DNA of 7,441 nucleotides from an uncultured Porphyromonadaceae bacterium (GTDB lineage Bacteria; Bacteroidota; Bacteroidia; Bacteroidales; Muribaculaceae), in the NCBI GenBank assembly GCA_902475285.1, contig CABRZA010000124.1:1-7441 (forward strand), written 5' to 3'. The notes under the pieces are model-generated. The model was not told where the DNA came from. It did not search any database and saw only the letters and a program-made list of their open reading frames with translations. Below are positions 5,465-7,441 of this stretch, piece after piece. The position numbers and the translations under genes are program-made. Position 1 is the first letter of the stretch; every line of letters starts with the position of its first letter.

Positions 5465-6757
5465 ATGGTCGAGAAACTGATGCACTACATATGGCAGCAC
5501 GGCCTCCGTGGCTGCCGTACCTTCCGCACCGTCGACGGCGACGAGGTGGAGGTGATAGATGCGGGCATCGCCAACCTCGACGCGGGGCCGGACTTCTTCA
5601 ACGCCAAGATACGCATAGGGGGCCGCATGTGGGCCGGCAACGTGGAGCTGCATGTGCGCGCTTCCGACTGGCACCGCCACGGCCATGACGGCGACGCGGC
5701 CTATGCCTCGGTGATACTGCATGTGGTGCGCGTGAGCGACGCGCGGGTGCACCGCCCCGACGGCGCCGTGATTCCGCAGATGGTGCTACCGTGCCCCGAG
5801 GAGCTCACGCAGTATTACAGCGCCATGGTGACGGCCCTCGACGCTCTTCCGTGTGGCGGCGAGCTGAAAGAGGTGCCGTCGCTGCACGTCACGGAGTGGC
5901 TGTCGGCGCTGGCCTTCGAACGTCTGCAACAGAAGTCGGCACGCATCGACGCGTTGACTCGAGATCTCGACGGCGACCGCCGTGCGGCACTCTACGTTAC
6001 GCTGGCGCGGGGTCTGGGCTTCGGCATAAACAGCGAGCCCTTCGAGCGGCTGGCACGGCAGGTGCCGCTGCGGTGTCTGCTCCACCACCGCGACAACTTG
6101 GAAACCATCGAGGGCGCTCTCTTCGGCCATGCCGGAATGCTCGACGCAGAAATGCCCGACCCCGCCGACCGCGCCTACATGGAGCGGCTGAGGGGCGAAT
6201 ATGCCTTCTTCACTGCCAAATTCGGGCTGCCGGAGCGGCCGGTGACGTCGTGGAAAATGGCCCGCATGCGGCCGCAGGCCTTCCCGCAGCGGCGCATAGC
6301 GCTGCTGGCGATGATGATACACCGTGATTTCGGCATAGCGGCCGATCTCCTGGGGGTGCGCGACGCGGAGGGCGCGCGGCGGCTGTTCGACACACGGCTG
6401 TCGGACTTCTGGCAGCACCACGCACAGTTCGCACCGGCGCAGGCCGACTTCGGCGCGGCACTCTCGGCAGCATCGGTCGACACTCTGATAATCAATGTGG
6501 TGGCTCCGACGCTCTACTCCTACGGCATGGCCACAGGCAACGGCGCGATGCTCGACGCCGCCGTCGACATCCTCCAAACCCTGCCGCCCGAAAACAACCG
6601 CACGGTGCGCCTCTTCACCTCGGCGGGCCTCCCCTGCCCCGACGCCTTCACAGGCCAGGCCCTCATCCAGCTCCACACGGCCTACTGCCGCCCCCGCAAG
6701 TGCCTCTACTGCCGCTTCGGCCACCGGCTGCTCAGCGGGAGAATAAGCCAGGCCTGA
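5465..6757 (+). CDS. DUF2851 family protein
   Basis: This is a 430-residue protein of a family widespread in Bacteroidetes and without a settled function. The N-terminal third has the family blocks DAGPDFFNAKIRIGG (about 39-53), GNVELHVRASDWHRHGH (58-74) and YASVILHVV (80-88). The order GPD, then VELH (Asp43, then Glu61 and His63), is reminiscent of a PD-(D/E)XK nuclease core; this is my inference, not an established role. The middle is mostly helical and variable. The C-terminus carries YCRPRKCLYC with Cys408, Cys413 and Cys416, which could bind a metal with a nearby His such as His420. There is no signal peptide or membrane helix, so it is probably cytoplasmic. The start ATG at 5465 puts the conserved WQHGL motif at residues 10-14. 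It lies 19 bases downstream of ribE, and its last 26 bases overlap the end of the convergent DUF4105 gene. Confidence 0.88.
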   Translation: MVEKLMHYIWQHGLRGCRTFRTVDGDEVEVIDAGIANLDAGPDFFNAKIRIGGRMWAGNVELHVRASDWHRHGHDGDAAYASVILHVVRVSDARVHRPDGAVIPQMVLPCPEELTQYYSAMVTALDALPCGGELKEVPSLHVTEWLSALAFERLQQKSARIDALTRDLDGDRRAALYVTLARGLGFGINSEPFERLARQVPLRCLLHHRDNLETIEGALFGHAGMLDAEMPDPADRAYMERLRGEYAFFTAKFGLPERPVTSWKMARMRPQAFPQRRIALLAMMIHRDFGIAADLLGVRDAEGARRLFDTRLSDFWQHHAQFAPAQADFGAALSAASVDTLIINVVAPTLYSYGMATGNGAMLDAAVDILQTLPPENNRTVRLFTSAGLPCPDAFTGQALIQLHTAYCRPRKCLYCRFGHRLLSGRISQA

Positions 6758-7441
6758 ATTTTCGGCCGGATATAGAGAGGGCATATTTCACGGCGCAGCG
6801 TAGAGCCAGGGCTGACACGACGATGATGCCCGTTGTATCCACCTCCGATGTAAGAGTCGGGACAATGATAACGAAGGCTACCAGAACAATCGAATAGCAC
6901 AGATAGAGCGGCCCTTGGTGTTTGTTGCCGCGCAATACTATCCACAACAAAGCCGGAAAAGGATTGAACACTATCAGATACCAGTTCCAGCCATGCCCGA
7001 TGCCGTAAGGCGACAAAGCGAGGAGCATAAGAATCGAAGCCGCGACAGTCTGCAATGCAAGGAGTGTGCCGTCGGCAACCCTCACCGACACTCGGCAACG
7101 GCCTGAAAAATCGATTACGCACAGCAAAAGCACAAGACAAGCAAATATCCATGCAGCCGTCTGCGGATGCACGGACGTATCGCCAAAATCAGAAACGGGT
7201 TCAATCAATATCTTCCGACTACCGGCCACCAATGGCCTTGTGCGGCCGTCGGGCGACACTATCCGTGCGTCGCGATAAATTTCGTCGAACAGAGCCGGAG
7301 TTGTGCGTGTAAGCCATGTATCGACGTCATCGCATTGTGCGCCTGTGCCTATTTTATAAGCCAAAGCGGCCCATGGCCGACGCTCGGCCATCATATGATC
7401 CATCATCGCAGCATTATTGATGCGCTGCAGTTGCGGAGAAC
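6732..7441 (-). CDS. DUF4105 family membrane protein, C-terminal part
   Basis: The gene enters from the right edge on the minus strand and stops at 6732-6734 (TGA). The frame is open to the edge, with SPQLQRINNAA preceding the Met at 7406, so that Met is internal and about 235 residues are visible. The soluble part has IN-x-AMM, PWAALAYKIGTG, LFDEIY and the DGRTRPLV strand, in the order I associate with Bacteroidetes DUF4105 (Lnb N-terminal periplasmic domain-like) proteins. Five hydrophobic segments follow, at about 83-100, 113-132, 141-158, 166-184 and 190-210 counted from that Met, including the conserved-looking WNWYLIVFNPFPALLW. The protein is therefore anchored in the inner membrane with its large N-terminal domain, outside this window, probably periplasmic. 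The domain name comes from Lnb, a lacto-N-biosidase; enzymatic activity is not implied here. Its 3' end overlaps that of the DUF2851 gene. Confidence 0.72.
   Translation of the reverse strand, partial: SPQLQRINNAAMMDHMMAERRPWAALAYKIGTGAQCDDVDTWLTRTTPALFDEIYRDARIVSPDGRTRPLVAGSRKILIEPVSDFGDTSVHPQTAAWIFACLVLLLCVIDFSGRCRVSVRVADGTLLALQTVAASILMLLALSPYGIGHGWNWYLIVFNPFPALLWIVLRGNKHQGPLYLCYSIVLVAFVIIVPTLTSEVDTTGIIVVSALALRCAVKYALSISGRKFRPGLFSR

Noticed and set aside
6751..6767. Terminator hairpin GGCC/GGCC after the DUF2851 gene
   Set aside because: A 4-base-pair stem with no following T-run in either direction is not convincing.
5786..6784. 332-codon antisense open frame opposite DUF2851, running past its 3' end
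   Set aside because: The translation has no domain, and the true minus-strand gene at this end (DUF4105) is in another frame with clear membrane segments.

Overview
The window most likely comes from a GC-rich member of the Bacteroidales, possibly Muribaculaceae-like. The evidence is a Bacteroidetes-type promoter (TTTG, 20 bases, TAATTTTG), starts without Shine-Dalgarno sequences, DUF2851 and DUF4105 family proteins, and a periplasmic GH31 enzyme close to the Agd31B (oligosaccharide 4-alpha-glucosyltransferase) type. The assignment is an inference from gene content and style; no rRNA or other marker is present.

Layout, left to right. Positions 1-291 hold the 3' end of a membrane acyltransferase (acyltransferase 3 family) entering from the left. 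Positions 292-607 are a mostly non-coding leader with two inverted repeats, a perfect 14-base palindrome, a very short ORF and one or two Bacteroidetes promoter motifs. Four plus-strand genes then lie close together. They are a single-pass membrane protein of unknown function (608-2365, possibly from 470), a secreted GH31 enzyme (2431-4824), riboflavin synthase alpha chain ribE (4834-5445) and a DUF2851 protein (5465-6757). The gaps between them are 65, 9 and 19 bases, so the last three at least probably share a transcript. On the minus strand, the C-terminal part of a DUF4105 membrane protein enters from the right edge and ends at 6732, overlapping the 3' end of the DUF2851 gene by 26 bases.

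The genes do not form an obvious single pathway. GH31 acts on alpha-glucans outside the cytoplasm, RibE makes riboflavin in the cytoplasm, and the DUF2851, DUF4105 and first-gene products have no assigned role here. No SusC/SusD pair, regulator, transposase, integrase, CRISPR array, tRNA or rRNA is seen. The core from about 608 to 6757 is clearly richer in GC than the left flank, and the right flank is intermediate.

I see no convincing new defence or mobile system. The most interesting unknowns are the membrane protein at 608-2365, with its PEGA-like segment and Pro/Ala-rich linker, the structured leader in front of it, and the DUF2851 protein with nuclease-like motif spacing and a C-terminal cysteine cluster.
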